A DNA stretch of 64,000 nucleotides from Dyella japonica A8 (GTDB lineage Bacteria; Pseudomonadota; Gammaproteobacteria; Xanthomonadales; Rhodanobacteraceae): NCBI RefSeq assembly GCF_000725385.1, contig NZ_CP008884.1, positions 1,178,001-1,242,000 of the forward strand. The letters run 5' to 3'. The position numbers were made by a program, and so were the translations under genes. Of the stretch, positions 34,442-43,373 are shown piece by piece; position 1 is the first letter of the stretch, and each line of letters begins with the position of its first letter. A model generated the notes under the pieces. The model was given only the letters and a program-made list of their open reading frames with translations, had not been told where the DNA came from and ran no database searches.

Positions 34442-36091
34442 ATGAAAGGCACCTTCGCTCTTCTCGACATTGCCGGCTACGTCGCCCTGCTGCTGTGGGG
34501 CACGCACATGGTCACCAGCGGCGTGCTGCGTGGCTACGGCAGCATGCTGCGCCGCTGGATGGGTCGTTATCTCGGCCATAGGCCGGCTGCGCTGGGTTTC
34601 GGCATCTGCGTCACGGCGCTGCTCCAGAGCAGCACCGCCACCGGCCTGATGGCGACCTCGTTCGCCGCCAGCGGCTTCCTCGGCCTGGCGCCGGGGCTGG
34701 CCGTGATGCTGGGCGCCAACGTGGGTACCACGCTGATCGTGCAGGTGATGTCCTTCGACATCTCCATCGTGGCGCCGGTGCTGATCCTGATCGGCTTCAC
34801 CGTCCATCGCCGCACCGACGATGTGAGCTACGAGAACCTCGGGCGCGTCGCCATTGGCCTGGGACTGATGCTGCTCGCCTTGCATTTGCTGGTCGGCGCG
34901 ATGGCGCCGGTGGAAAACGCGGCCGTACTGCACGCCATCCTGCAGAGCCTGGCCAGCGAGCCGGTGCTGGCCATGCTGGTCGCGGCCCTGCTGACCTGGG
35001 CCTGCCATTCCAGCGTGGCCGTGGTGCTGCTGATCGTGTCGCTGGCGACGGCAGGCGTGGTCGACGCGCCGGGCGCGCTTGCGCTGGTGCTGGGCGCCAA
35101 CCTCGGCAGCACCATTCCGGCGCTGATGGAGGCGCATACGCCGTTCGCCCGCCGCCTGCCGATGGGCAACCTGATGGTGCGCGCCTTCGGTTGCATCGTG
35201 TGCCTGCCGATCCTGCCGCTGGTCGCCCACTGGCTTGCGCCGCTCGGCGCGTCGCCGGCGCGCATCGTGGTGAACTTCCATACCGCGTTCAACCTGGCGC
35301 TGGCGTTGATCTTCATCGTGCCGGTGGAAAGCCTGTCGCGCCTGCTGGTGCGCCTGCTGCCGGAGCCGCCCAAGCCCAATGATCCGGGCGTGCCGCAGTA
35401 CCTGGACGAGGCCGCGCTGGATTCGGCCAACGTCGCACTGGCGAATGCGGCGCGCGAATCCATGCGCATGGCCGACATGGTGGAGGGCATGCTCAAGGGC
35501 ATTGTCGAAGTGTTCGGCAAGGACGACCGCGCCCGCGCCGCCGCCGTCAGCCGCATGGACCCCTCCCTCGACAAGCTGGGCATGGCCATCCGCGAATACT
35601 TGGCGGACCTCGGTGGCCAGCCGTTGAACGAGGAGGACGGCGAGCGCAGCCAGGAAATCCTCGCCTTCGTCATCAACATCGAGCACATCGGCGACATCAC
35701 GGCCAACAACCTGATGGAGTTCGCCGCCAAGAAGGCGGCGAGTGGCCAGGACTTCTCCGCCGACGACATCCAGGACCTGGCGGCCATGCACACCCTGGTG
35801 ATGGAAAGCCTGCGCCTGGGCCTTACCGTGTTCCTGCGCGGCGACCTGCGCGCGGCCCAGCAGCTGATCGCGCGCAAGGAGGCCTTGTGGCGGCTGGAGA
35901 ACGAGGCGTCCGAGCGGCACATCAAGTCACTGCGCGAACGCCGCGACGGCGGCGGTGGCGGGGACGTGTATCTGCGCATCCTGCGCGACCTCAAGCGCAT
36001 CCATTCCCACCTGGCGGCCCTGGCCTACCTGCCGCTGGAGCGCGCCGGCCTGCTGCAGGATCGCCTCGTGCGCGAGCACGCGACGACCTGA
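34442..36091 (+). CDS. Na/Pi cotransporter family protein with C-terminal PhoU-like domain
   Basis: Predicted inner-membrane phosphate transporter (Na_Pi_cotrans, YjbB/NptA type), 549 residues. Two repeated membrane halves carry the family QSS motif: ALLQSSTATGLMATSF in the first, and the variant WACHSSVAVVLLIVSLA in the second. Each is followed by a LGANxGxT motif (LGANVGTTL, LGANLGSTI). From about residue 330 on the protein is soluble and alpha-helical with PhoU-like pattern (ARESMRMADMVEGML..., EHIGDITANNLMEFAAK). GGAGG lies 7 bp before the ATG at 34442; an upstream in-frame ATG at 34397 has no comparable site. YjbB exports phosphate in E. coli when levels are high; direction here is unknown. 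Confidence 0.9.
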   Translation: MKGTFALLDIAGYVALLLWGTHMVTSGVLRGYGSMLRRWMGRYLGHRPAALGFGICVTALLQSSTATGLMATSFAASGFLGLAPGLAVMLGANVGTTLIVQVMSFDISIVAPVLILIGFTVHRRTDDVSYENLGRVAIGLGLMLLALHLLVGAMAPVENAAVLHAILQSLASEPVLAMLVAALLTWACHSSVAVVLLIVSLATAGVVDAPGALALVLGANLGSTIPALMEAHTPFARRLPMGNLMVRAFGCIVCLPILPLVAHWLAPLGASPARIVVNFHTAFNLALALIFIVPVESLSRLLVRLLPEPPKPNDPGVPQYLDEAALDSANVALANAARESMRMADMVEGMLKGIVEVFGKDDRARAAAVSRMDPSLDKLGMAIREYLADLGGQPLNEEDGERSQEILAFVINIEHIGDITANNLMEFAAKKAASGQDFSADDIQDLAAMHTLVMESLRLGLTVFLRGDLRAAQQLIARKEALWRLENEASERHIKSLRERRDGGGGGDVYLRILRDLKRIHSHLAALAYLPLERAGLLQDRLVREHATT

Positions 36092-36380
36092 TGTAAGCCT
36101 TGGCGGCTATCGTATTCAACCTGTAAAGGAGCAACGGCACATTGGACCCGGACCCATCGACTGACATCGCATTTTCTTGCTGACGACGCCGTCCTCGTTC
36201 CTGCGCGTGCTCCTTCCGGAGTAAATCCCGCAAGCGGTGGCCGGTGTCGGCGCACACCGCGAGCGGGTCACGCGTTCCAGCTCCAGGCGACCTGGAACGC
36301 AACCCCTTCGCAAACACTGCTCCATCCCCGGTATGGGAGTGGATTGCAGCCGCATGCCGAATTTTTGCAGGGGATTACCC

Positions 36381-37493
36381 ATGTTTCACCGCCTGTCCCG
36401 CGTTTCCATCGCCTTGGCCATCAGCGCTTCGCTGGCTGCCTGTTCCCACCACGCCGACGACCAGGCCGCCGCGCCGGCCTTCGTGGATGACCACGGCACA
36501 CTTCGCGTTCCGGATGGATCGCCGTTGCGCAAAGAACTGGTGATCGCACCGGTCGACATGCGCGAGGCCGCGCACGCCATGCAGTTTCCCGCGACCGTCG
36601 AAGCGGACCCCGCGCATACGGCCAACGTCGTCGCGCCGCTCACGGGCCGCATCACGGAACTCAAGGTCGGCCTGGGCGACCACGTCGAACACAACCAGCT
36701 GCTGGCCGTGATCGATTCTGGCGACATGGCGCAGGCCCATGCCGACGTCGTCAAGGCGGCGGATGCGCTGGCCCTGGCGAAGAAAACGCTCGATCGCGCA
36801 CACGGCGTGCAGCAGGCCGGCGGCAACGCCGTGAAGGACCTCGAGGCGGCGCAGAGTGGTTACAACCAGGCCCAGGCGGAGCTCACCCGCGCGCAAACGC
36901 GTGAGCAATCGCTCAACACGGCTGGCCAGGCAGGGTCCGCGCGCGGCATCCGCATCACCTCGCCGGTGAGCGGCTACGTGACGACCCTCACCGGCTCGCA
37001 GGGCACCTACGTCAACGACACCACCACGCCGCTGATGACCATTGCCGACCTCAGTTCGGTCTGGATCACCGCCAACGTGCCGGAAGCCGACGTTGGCCAT
37101 ATCGCCAAGGGCGAGGCCGTGGACGCCGTGCTCTCCGCTTATCCGGACCAGGTGTTCCACGGCAAGGTGAGCTTCGTCAGCCAGGTGCTGCAGTCGGATA
37201 CCCGCCGCGACATGGTGCGCGCCGTGTTCCCCAACGCGGACGGCCGCCTGAAGCCCAACATGTATGCCAACGCCAGCATCGCCGTGCCGCAGCCGGCGCA
37301 GGTGATCGTGCCCGAGTCGGCGCTGCTGATGAACAACGACAGCACCACGGTATTCGTCGAAGTGTCGCCGTGGACGTTCCAGCGCCGCACGGTGGAGCTG
37401 AGCTACGACGAGACCGCGGGCGCACGCGTGCTGAAGGGCCTGAAGGCGGGCGATCGCGTGGTCGTGAAGGGCGGAGTCCTGCTCAATGATTAA
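36381..37493 (+). CDS. RND efflux periplasmic adaptor subunit (CzcB-like) lipoprotein
   Basis: Membrane fusion protein bridging pump and outer-membrane channel. The 370 residues begin with a lipoprotein signal (SLAACSHH). Then come beta-barrel/lipoyl halves (VVAPLTGRITELKVGLGDHV and, after the coiled-coil hairpin rich in Ala/Gln, IRITSPVSGYVTTLTGSQGTYV), and a membrane-proximal domain ending LKGLKAGDRVVVKGGVLL. These features fit the heavy-metal (HME) adaptor group. No His-rich metal-binding N-terminus as in CzcB of Cupriavidus is seen beyond a short SHHADD. AGGGGAT precedes the ATG. The last 8 bp overlap the pump gene, so the two are translationally coupled. Confidence 0.92.
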   Translation: MFHRLSRVSIALAISASLAACSHHADDQAAAPAFVDDHGTLRVPDGSPLRKELVIAPVDMREAAHAMQFPATVEADPAHTANVVAPLTGRITELKVGLGDHVEHNQLLAVIDSGDMAQAHADVVKAADALALAKKTLDRAHGVQQAGGNAVKDLEAAQSGYNQAQAELTRAQTREQSLNTAGQAGSARGIRITSPVSGYVTTLTGSQGTYVNDTTTPLMTIADLSSVWITANVPEADVGHIAKGEAVDAVLSAYPDQVFHGKVSFVSQVLQSDTRRDMVRAVFPNADGRLKPNMYANASIAVPQPAQVIVPESALLMNNDSTTVFVEVSPWTFQRRTVELSYDETAGARVLKGLKAGDRVVVKGGVLLND

Positions 37494-40400
37494 CGCGATC
37501 TTCCACTTCTGTTTCCAGAAGCGCGTGATGTTCTTCGTCATCTCGGCACTGGTGTTGTGCTTCGGCTACTACTCGTGGACGCAGCTCGCCATCGAGGCGT
37601 ATCCGGAGCTGAGCGACGTCACCGCGCAGGTGACGACGCAGGTGCCGGGTCTGGCTGCGGAGGAAATCGAACAGCAGATCACCATTCCGCTGGAGCGCGG
37701 CCTGTCGGGCACGCCCGGGCTGGTAAGCATGCGTTCGAGCAGCACGTTCGGCCTGTCGCTGATCACCCTGGTGTTCAAGGACGGCGCCGAGGACTACTGG
37801 TCGCGCCAGCGCGTGATGGAACGCATCAGCCAGGTGACTCTGCCGGCGGGCATCACGCCCGGGCTCGATCCCGTCTCCGGTCCGGCGGGTGAGATCTATC
37901 GCTACACGCTTGAATCCACCAGCAAGAACCTGATGGAGCTGTCGGAAATCCAGCGCTGGGTGGTGGTGCCAGCGCTCGAAAAGGTTTCCGGCGTCGCCAA
38001 CGTGGACATCTTCGGCGGCTTTACCAAGGAATTCCGGCTGGAGCTCGATCCGAGCAAGCTGCTGAAGTACGGCGTCAGCGTCAGCCAGGTCAGCAGCGCG
38101 ATCTCGGCCAATACCGCCAATGCGGGCGGTGGCCGCATTACGCGTGGCGAGCAGTCGTACATCGTGCGCGGCATCGGCATGGTGCACACGCTGAAGGACC
38201 TGGGCGACGTCGTGGTGACCCAGAGCAACGGCGTGCCCGTGCTGGTACGCGACCTGGGCAAACTCGAGTACGGCCACCAGGTGCGCGAGGGCATCCTGGG
38301 CAAGAACAACAACCCCGACACCATCGAAGGCATCGTCGACCTGCTGAAGTACGAGAATCCGTCACGCGTGCTGGAAGGCATCCATGCCACGGTCGCCGAG
38401 CTGAACAAGCAGCTCGCCGGGCAGGACGTGCGCATCGTGCCTTACATCGATCGCGACGACCTGGTCGAAGCGACCAAGGAAAAGGTCTTCCACACCGTGA
38501 TGGAAGGCGTGGGCCTGGTCTGCATCGTGCTGATCCTGTTCCTGGGCAGCCCGCGTTCGGCGATGGTGGCGGCGGTGGCGATCCCCATGTCGCTGGTGAC
38601 CGTATTCATCCTTATGCAGTTCACGCACATGCCGGCGAACCTGTTTTCGCTGGGTGCGATCGACTTCGGCGTGATCGTGGACGGCACCATCGTGGTGACC
38701 GAGGCCATCCTTCGTCGTCGCGAGGAAAAGCCCAACGCGGTGCTCACCGAAGATGACGTGATGACGGTGACCAAGCACGTCGGCCGCTCGATCTTCTTCG
38801 CGACCCTGATCATCGTCACCGCCTACCTGCCGCTGTTCGCGTTCGAACATGCCGAGGGCAAGCTGTTCCGCCCGATGGCCTTCACCGTGGGCTACGCATT
38901 GCTGGCCGCGCTGCTGTGCACGGTGACATTGACGCCGGGCCTGGCCTACATCGCGCTACGCAAGCCGCGGAAGATCTTCCACAACAAGCCGCTGGAACGC
39001 CTGCAGGCCGCTTTCACGGCGACGCTGGCTCACCTGCTCGGCCGGTTGCCGGTGGTCTATGCGGTGGCCGGTGCCGCTTTCCTGGGCGTGGTTGTGTTGG
39101 GTGCCAGCATCGGCCGGGAGTTCCTCCCCGAGTTGGACGAAGGTTCGCTGTGGCTGCAGGTGCAGATGCCGACGGGCCTGTCGATGGACAAGGCAAGCGC
39201 CATGACGGCGGACCTGCGCCGCGCCGTGCGCGAGTTTCCCGAGGTGTCCTACATCGTCACCCAAATGGGCCGCAACGACACCGGTACCGACCCGTGGACA
39301 CCGTCGCACGTCGAGGCCGGCGTGGGCCTGAAGCCGTACGACACCTGGCCTGATCATGAGAGCAAGGCGGAGTTCCTGCGCCGCTTCAACGCCCGCATGC
39401 AGCAGATTCCCGGCATCTCGGTCGGCATCAGTCAGCCTATCGTGGATGGCGAGAACGACATGATCGGCGGCGCGCACAGCCCGCTGGTGCTGCGCATCTA
39501 CGGCGACGACTTCAACGAACTGCGCCGCATCGGCGGCGAGATCGTGGACGTGTTGCGCGGCGTGCGTGGCACGGCGGAAGCATCGATCTTCCAGGAGCCG
39601 CCGATCCCGCAGCTGGCCATCACCGCCGATCGCGATGCGGCGGCCCGCTACGGCATCAATGTCGGTGACATCAGCAACCTCATCCAGACCGGCATCGGCG
39701 GCGCGCCGATCACGCAGGTCTACGTCGCCGATCGCATCTACAACGTGACGGCGCGCGTTTCCAACGCGACCGCCAACAGCCTGGAAGCAGTCGGCCAGTT
39801 GCCGTTGACCTCGGCCGGTGGCGCGCAGGTGCCGCTGAAGCAGGTGGCGGACATCCGCTACAAGACCGGCGAAAGCACCATCGCGCACGAGAACGGCAAG
39901 CGCCAGATCACCATCCGCATCGACAACCGTGACCGCGCGCTGTCGGAGTACCTGGCCGACGCGCAGCAGCAGATCGACGCCAAGGTGCATTTCGACAAGC
40001 AGAACTACCAGCTGCAATGGGCGGGTACGTTCGAGAACCAGCAGCGCGCCCAGGCCCGCCTGGTGGTGGTGATGGGCCTGGTGATGGCGATCATGCTGGT
40101 GTTCCTGTTCATGGAATTCGGCAAGCTGCATCAGGCGGTGATGGTGCTGGCGGTGGTGCCGCTGGCGACGGTGGGCGGCCTGATCTCGCTGCACCTGCGC
40201 GGCGAGACGCTGAACATCGCTACCGCCGTCGGCTTCATCGCGCTGTTCGGCGTGGCAGTGCAGAACGGCATCATCATGGTGGCCAACATCAATCGCGTGC
40301 GGAAGAGCGGCCACAACCTGCGCGATGCCGTGCTGGAAGGCGCGACCGAGCGCTTCCGTCCGGTGCTGATGACTGCCACCGTGGCCAGCGTGGGCATGTT

Positions 40401-40587
40401 GCCGGCGGCACTCGCCACCGGCATCGGTACCGACGTGCAGCGCGGGCTTGCCACCGTCGTGGTGGGCGGCCTGCCCATCGCCACGCTGCTCACGCTGTTC
40501 ATCCTTCCGGGCTTCTATTTCGCGCTCGAACGATTCCTCGAACGACGCCGTCGCCAGCACCGTCCGCATCCGTCGCGGGAGCTGTGA
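37486..40587 (+). CDS. CzcA-type heavy-metal efflux RND pump
   Basis: Inner-membrane proton-driven exporter of divalent metal ions, 1033 residues with twelve TM helices and two large periplasmic loops. Helix IV contains LGAIDFGVIVDGTIVVTEAILRR; the D-F-G-x-x-V-D-G pattern with both Asp and the following Glu is the CzcA/CnrA/NccA signature (Co, Zn, Cd, Ni). CusA-type Cu/Ag pumps have A-x-G-x-x-V-D-A, so a divalent-metal role is more likely. Also visible: GREFLPELDEGSLWLQVQMPTG and IALFGVAVQNGIIMVANINRVRKSG. The gene overlaps the adaptor and is followed 2 bp later by the outer-membrane factor. No metal-sensing regulator gene lies nearby. Confidence 0.95.
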   Translation: MINAIFHFCFQKRVMFFVISALVLCFGYYSWTQLAIEAYPELSDVTAQVTTQVPGLAAEEIEQQITIPLERGLSGTPGLVSMRSSSTFGLSLITLVFKDGAEDYWSRQRVMERISQVTLPAGITPGLDPVSGPAGEIYRYTLESTSKNLMELSEIQRWVVVPALEKVSGVANVDIFGGFTKEFRLELDPSKLLKYGVSVSQVSSAISANTANAGGGRITRGEQSYIVRGIGMVHTLKDLGDVVVTQSNGVPVLVRDLGKLEYGHQVREGILGKNNNPDTIEGIVDLLKYENPSRVLEGIHATVAELNKQLAGQDVRIVPYIDRDDLVEATKEKVFHTVMEGVGLVCIVLILFLGSPRSAMVAAVAIPMSLVTVFILMQFTHMPANLFSLGAIDFGVIVDGTIVVTEAILRRREEKPNAVLTEDDVMTVTKHVGRSIFFATLIIVTAYLPLFAFEHAEGKLFRPMAFTVGYALLAALLCTVTLTPGLAYIALRKPRKIFHNKPLERLQAAFTATLAHLLGRLPVVYAVAGAAFLGVVVLGASIGREFLPELDEGSLWLQVQMPTGLSMDKASAMTADLRRAVREFPEVSYIVTQMGRNDTGTDPWTPSHVEAGVGLKPYDTWPDHESKAEFLRRFNARMQQIPGISVGISQPIVDGENDMIGGAHSPLVLRIYGDDFNELRRIGGEIVDVLRGVRGTAEASIFQEPPIPQLAITADRDAAARYGINVGDISNLIQTGIGGAPITQVYVADRIYNVTARVSNATANSLEAVGQLPLTSAGGAQVPLKQVADIRYKTGESTIAHENGKRQITIRIDNRDRALSEYLADAQQQIDAKVHFDKQNYQLQWAGTFENQQRAQARLVVVMGLVMAIMLVFLFMEFGKLHQAVMVLAVVPLATVGGLISLHLRGETLNIATAVGFIALFGVAVQNGIIMVANINRVRKSGHNLRDAVLEGATERFRPVLMTATVASVGMLPAALATGIGTDVQRGLATVVVGGLPIATLLTLFILPGFYFALERFLERRRRQHRPHPSREL

Positions 40588-40589
40588 TC

Positions 40590-42107
40590 ATGACCAAGAC
40601 CAAGTGCCTTTATCCGTTCCGCCCGGTGCTCGCCGTGAGCATCGCCCTTGCGCTCACCGCGTGCGCCGTCGGCCCCGACTACAAGCGGCCGCAGGCCCCC
40701 AAGGCCAAGGAATACGCACCCACGCCGATCGCCCGCGATACCGCGTCGGCGACGGGCGCGGGCGGCGAATCCCAACACCTGCTGCAGTCCATGGACATGC
40801 CGGGTCAGTGGTGGACGTTGTTCCATTCCGAGCCGCTCAATGCGCTGATTGACGATGCGCTCAAGCACAACGCGGACGCGGAAGCCGCGCACGCCGCGTT
40901 GAAGGCGGCCTGGGAGGCTGCGTACGCGCAGCGTGGCGTGTACTTCCCGCAGGTGACTGCCAGCGTGAATCCCACCCGCCAGGACATCGCCAAGGATCTC
41001 GCCAGCCCGGCCTCGTCCGGCGCGGATCTCTACAACCTCACCACCGCGCAGGTGAGCGTGTCGTACGTGCTCGACCTGTGGGGCGGCAATCGCCGTCAGG
41101 TCGAGTCGCTGGTGGCGCAGGCGAACCAGCAGCGTTTCCAACTGGAAGCCACCTACCTCACGATCACCAGCAACGTGGTGAACGCGGCGATCGAAGAGGC
41201 GTCGCTGCGCGCGCAGATCCAGACCACGCAGCAGATCATCGAGGCGCAGACGCGCATCCTTGCCACGCTGCAGCGCCAGCACGAGCTGGGTGACGCCTCC
41301 GATGCAAGCGTGGCCGCCCAGGTCACCGCATTGGAGCAGAGCAAGGCCACGCTGCCGCCGCTGGACAAGCAGCTGGCACAGCAGCGCGATCTGCTCGCCG
41401 TGCTGACCGGCCGCACGCCGGACCAGCGCATCGATGCGCAGTTCACGCTGGACAGCCTGCAATTGCCTACCGACCTGCCGCTCAGCCTGCCGGCGCAGCT
41501 GGTGGAACAGCGGCCCGACGTGCGCATGTCGGAAGAGGCGCTGCACTCGGCCAGCGCGCAGGTGGGCGTGGCCATCGCCAATCGGCTGCCCAATGTGCAG
41601 ATCAACGCCTCGTTCGGACGTGCCTCGGAGAAGGCCAGCCAGTTGTTCAACGCAGGCAATGGCTTCTGGAACCTGGGCGCCGCGGTATCGCAGCCACTGT
41701 TCGATGGCGGCACGCTCAAGCACAAGCAACGCGGTGCCGAAGCACAGCTCCAGCAGGCGGCCGCGCAGTACCGCAGCACAGTACTGCAGGCGGTGCAGAA
41801 CGTGGCCGATACGTTGCACGCCATCGACGCGGATGCGCAGGCACTGGCAGCCAGCGAACGCGCCGAACGCGCGGCAGCCCACAGCCTGGACGTGGCGAAG
41901 CGTCAGCTCGCCCTGGGCGACCTGAGCGAAAGCGCCATGCTCAACACCGAACTGGCGTGGCAGCAGACGGCGCTGGCGCTGGTGCAGGCGAGGGCGGCGC
42001 GCTATGCCGATACGGTGGCGTTGTTCCAGGCGCTGGGTGGTGGTTGGTGGCATCGCACGGATACCGCCGACATGGCTGGGTCAGGGGTGTCGAAGGAAAG
42101 TCACTGA
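40590..42107 (+). CDS. RND efflux outer-membrane factor (NodT/OprM family lipoprotein)
   Basis: TolC-like outer-membrane channel closing the tripartite pump. The 505 residues carry a lipoprotein signal and the typical start LTACAVGPDYKRPQAP. Two OEP repeats follow (about residues 65-265 and 290-490) with WWTLFHSEPLNALIDDALKHNADAEAA, SVSYVLDLWGGNRRQVESL, QLVEQRPDVRMSEEALHSASAQVGVAIANRLPN and AAVSQPLFDGGTLKHKQRGAEAQL, all standard for the NodT group. The ATG at 40590 follows the pump stop by 2 bp with CGGGAGC upstream; the frame is open to 40017 but that part is antisense-like overlap with the pump. It is the last gene of the metal-efflux operon. Confidence 0.94.
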   Translation: MTKTKCLYPFRPVLAVSIALALTACAVGPDYKRPQAPKAKEYAPTPIARDTASATGAGGESQHLLQSMDMPGQWWTLFHSEPLNALIDDALKHNADAEAAHAALKAAWEAAYAQRGVYFPQVTASVNPTRQDIAKDLASPASSGADLYNLTTAQVSVSYVLDLWGGNRRQVESLVAQANQQRFQLEATYLTITSNVVNAAIEEASLRAQIQTTQQIIEAQTRILATLQRQHELGDASDASVAAQVTALEQSKATLPPLDKQLAQQRDLLAVLTGRTPDQRIDAQFTLDSLQLPTDLPLSLPAQLVEQRPDVRMSEEALHSASAQVGVAIANRLPNVQINASFGRASEKASQLFNAGNGFWNLGAAVSQPLFDGGTLKHKQRGAEAQLQQAAAQYRSTVLQAVQNVADTLHAIDADAQALAASERAERAAAHSLDVAKRQLALGDLSESAMLNTELAWQQTALALVQARAARYADTVALFQALGGGWWHRTDTADMAGSGVSKESH

Positions 42108-42119
42108 CGCGCCATTCGC

Positions 42120-42300
42120 GTCCCCTCATAGTCATCCTCGCGAACCCCGAAAAGGGGGCCAGAACGGGCATTCGGCTCCCCTCATCGTCATCCCCGCGAA
42201 CCCCGAAAAGGGGGCAAGAGCGGGGATCCAGCGCCTTTGATGCCATGAAAGTCACTGGATTCCCGCCTTCGCGGGAATGACGGGAAAGAAGCGGGAATGA
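42120..42300. repeat. Composite family-B repeats with an internal CCCCGAAAAGGGGG insert
   Basis: Two direct, imperfect copies (starting near 42126 and 42185) have a family-B left arm (GTCATCCCCGCG) interrupted by AACCCCGAAAAGGGGGCAAG before the complementary half (AGCGGGGATCCAG). An ordinary inverted arm follows (CTGGATTCCCGCCTTCGCGG). The insert is itself a hairpin. A third copy with the same insert lies at 43206. Confidence 0.82.
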
Positions 42301-42344
42301 CGGGGAGGGCGCAGGTGTTCTTTGGCAATTTGGCGCCCAGCGAT

Positions 42345-42971
42345 TCAGCGTGAACCCGACTCGCACGCCACGCGGCGCTTGTGCCGCCACCACAGCACCA
42401 GTGCGACGACGAGCGCGATGCCGCCGACCAGCCACAAGCCGTGCTGGCCACGATGGATCCACATGGCCAGCCATTCATGGTTGTCGGCGCCGAAATAGCC
42501 CAGGTACACCCAGATCGGCACGCTGATCAGTGCCGCCAGCCCATCGAGCAGGAAGAAGCGCAGGAACGACACGCGATGCGTCGAGCCGGCGGTAATGAAC
42601 ACGGCGGTGCGCATGCCGGGCAGGAAGCGTGCGATGAACATCAGGCGATTGCCGTAACGCTCGAACTTGTGCTGCACCTTGGCATAGCGCTCCGGCGTGA
42701 GCACGCGCGCCACGAAGCGCAACTTGAGGATGCGTGCGCCGAAATGGTGTCCCAGCAGGAACATGCCCGAATCGCCCACCAGCACGCCGGCCATGCCCAC
42801 GCCGAACATGGTGTGCACGTTGGCGTAGCCCAGGCCGGCGATGACGCCGCCGGCGACCAGGGTGATGTCCTCGGGCAAGGGCACGCCGGCGCCGCACAGC
42901 AACAACGCGAGAAACACCGCGAGGTAGCCGTTTTCGGCGAACACCGTGACCAGTCGTTCAAGCAGTTCCAT
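42345..42971 (-). CDS. DedA family inner-membrane protein
   Basis: 208-residue polytopic protein of the DedA/VTT superfamily, whose members act as undecaprenyl-phosphate or lipid flippases and affect membrane potential and cationic-peptide resistance. Signature: FLALLLCGAGVPLPEDITLVAGGVIAG near the N-terminus, GDSGMFLLGHHFG, then the conserved F-R-x-x-P-G-x-R motif as MFIARFLPGMRTAVFITAGSTHRVSFLRFFLLDG. The C-terminal tail is short and basic. It is alone between the metal-efflux operon (convergent) and dnaG, with repeats on its 3' side. Confidence 0.93.
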   Translation of the reverse strand: MELLERLVTVFAENGYLAVFLALLLCGAGVPLPEDITLVAGGVIAGLGYANVHTMFGVGMAGVLVGDSGMFLLGHHFGARILKLRFVARVLTPERYAKVQHKFERYGNRLMFIARFLPGMRTAVFITAGSTHRVSFLRFFLLDGLAALISVPIWVYLGYFGADNHEWLAMWIHRGQHGLWLVGGIALVVALVLWWRHKRRVACESGSR

Positions 42972-43373
42972 CTACATCCGCGCCCTGGTGGACTACCCCG
43001 TGCCTCTCAAGAGGGTTTGATGATCCCATAGGGACATGCCCATGCGCTTGCGGCAGCGCAGGGTGGCCCCGTGCCCCGACCTTCTGACAGGGACGGGGCA
43101 GGGCGGCATCTTGCCGGGATGCTGGTTAGAAGCCTGTTGTCCCGGAGACTGTTCCGGATCTTTGCGCCTGTTCAAAATCTCGCTTCAGCACCCAGCACCC
43201 CTCACCGTCATTCCCGCGAACCCCGAAAAGGGGGCAAGAGCGGGAATCCAGTGCCTTGGAGCTTTGAGCACAGCGTGAAAAGACGCTGGATTCCCGCTTC
43301 CGCGGGAATGACGGTGAGGAAACTTGGCGTTTGCGAGAGGTTGTGAACTGGCTCTCAGCCAGGTGCCAGTCGA
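42972..43373. other. Intergenic region downstream of dnaG, no gene seen
   Basis: About 400 bp. From 43198 to 43320 it holds the composite family-B repeat; the rest has no frame with coding character. In many relatives rpoD follows dnaG here; it is absent. Confidence 0.7.
43198..43320. repeat. Composite family-B repeat (third copy with hairpin insert)
   Basis: CCTCACCGTCATTCCCGCG is interrupted by AACCCCGAAAAGGGGGCAAG, then AGCGGGAATCCAG; the inverted arm CTGGATTCCCGCTTCCGCGG ends at about 43320. Confidence 0.85.

Noticed and set aside
34262-35920. 552-codon minus-strand frame over the Na/Pi cotransporter
   Set aside because: Antisense shadow; starts within the repeat at 34161-34292.
38956-42053. 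Minus-strand frames of 537 and 512 codons over the pump and channel genes
   Set aside because: Antisense shadows with no recognisable features.
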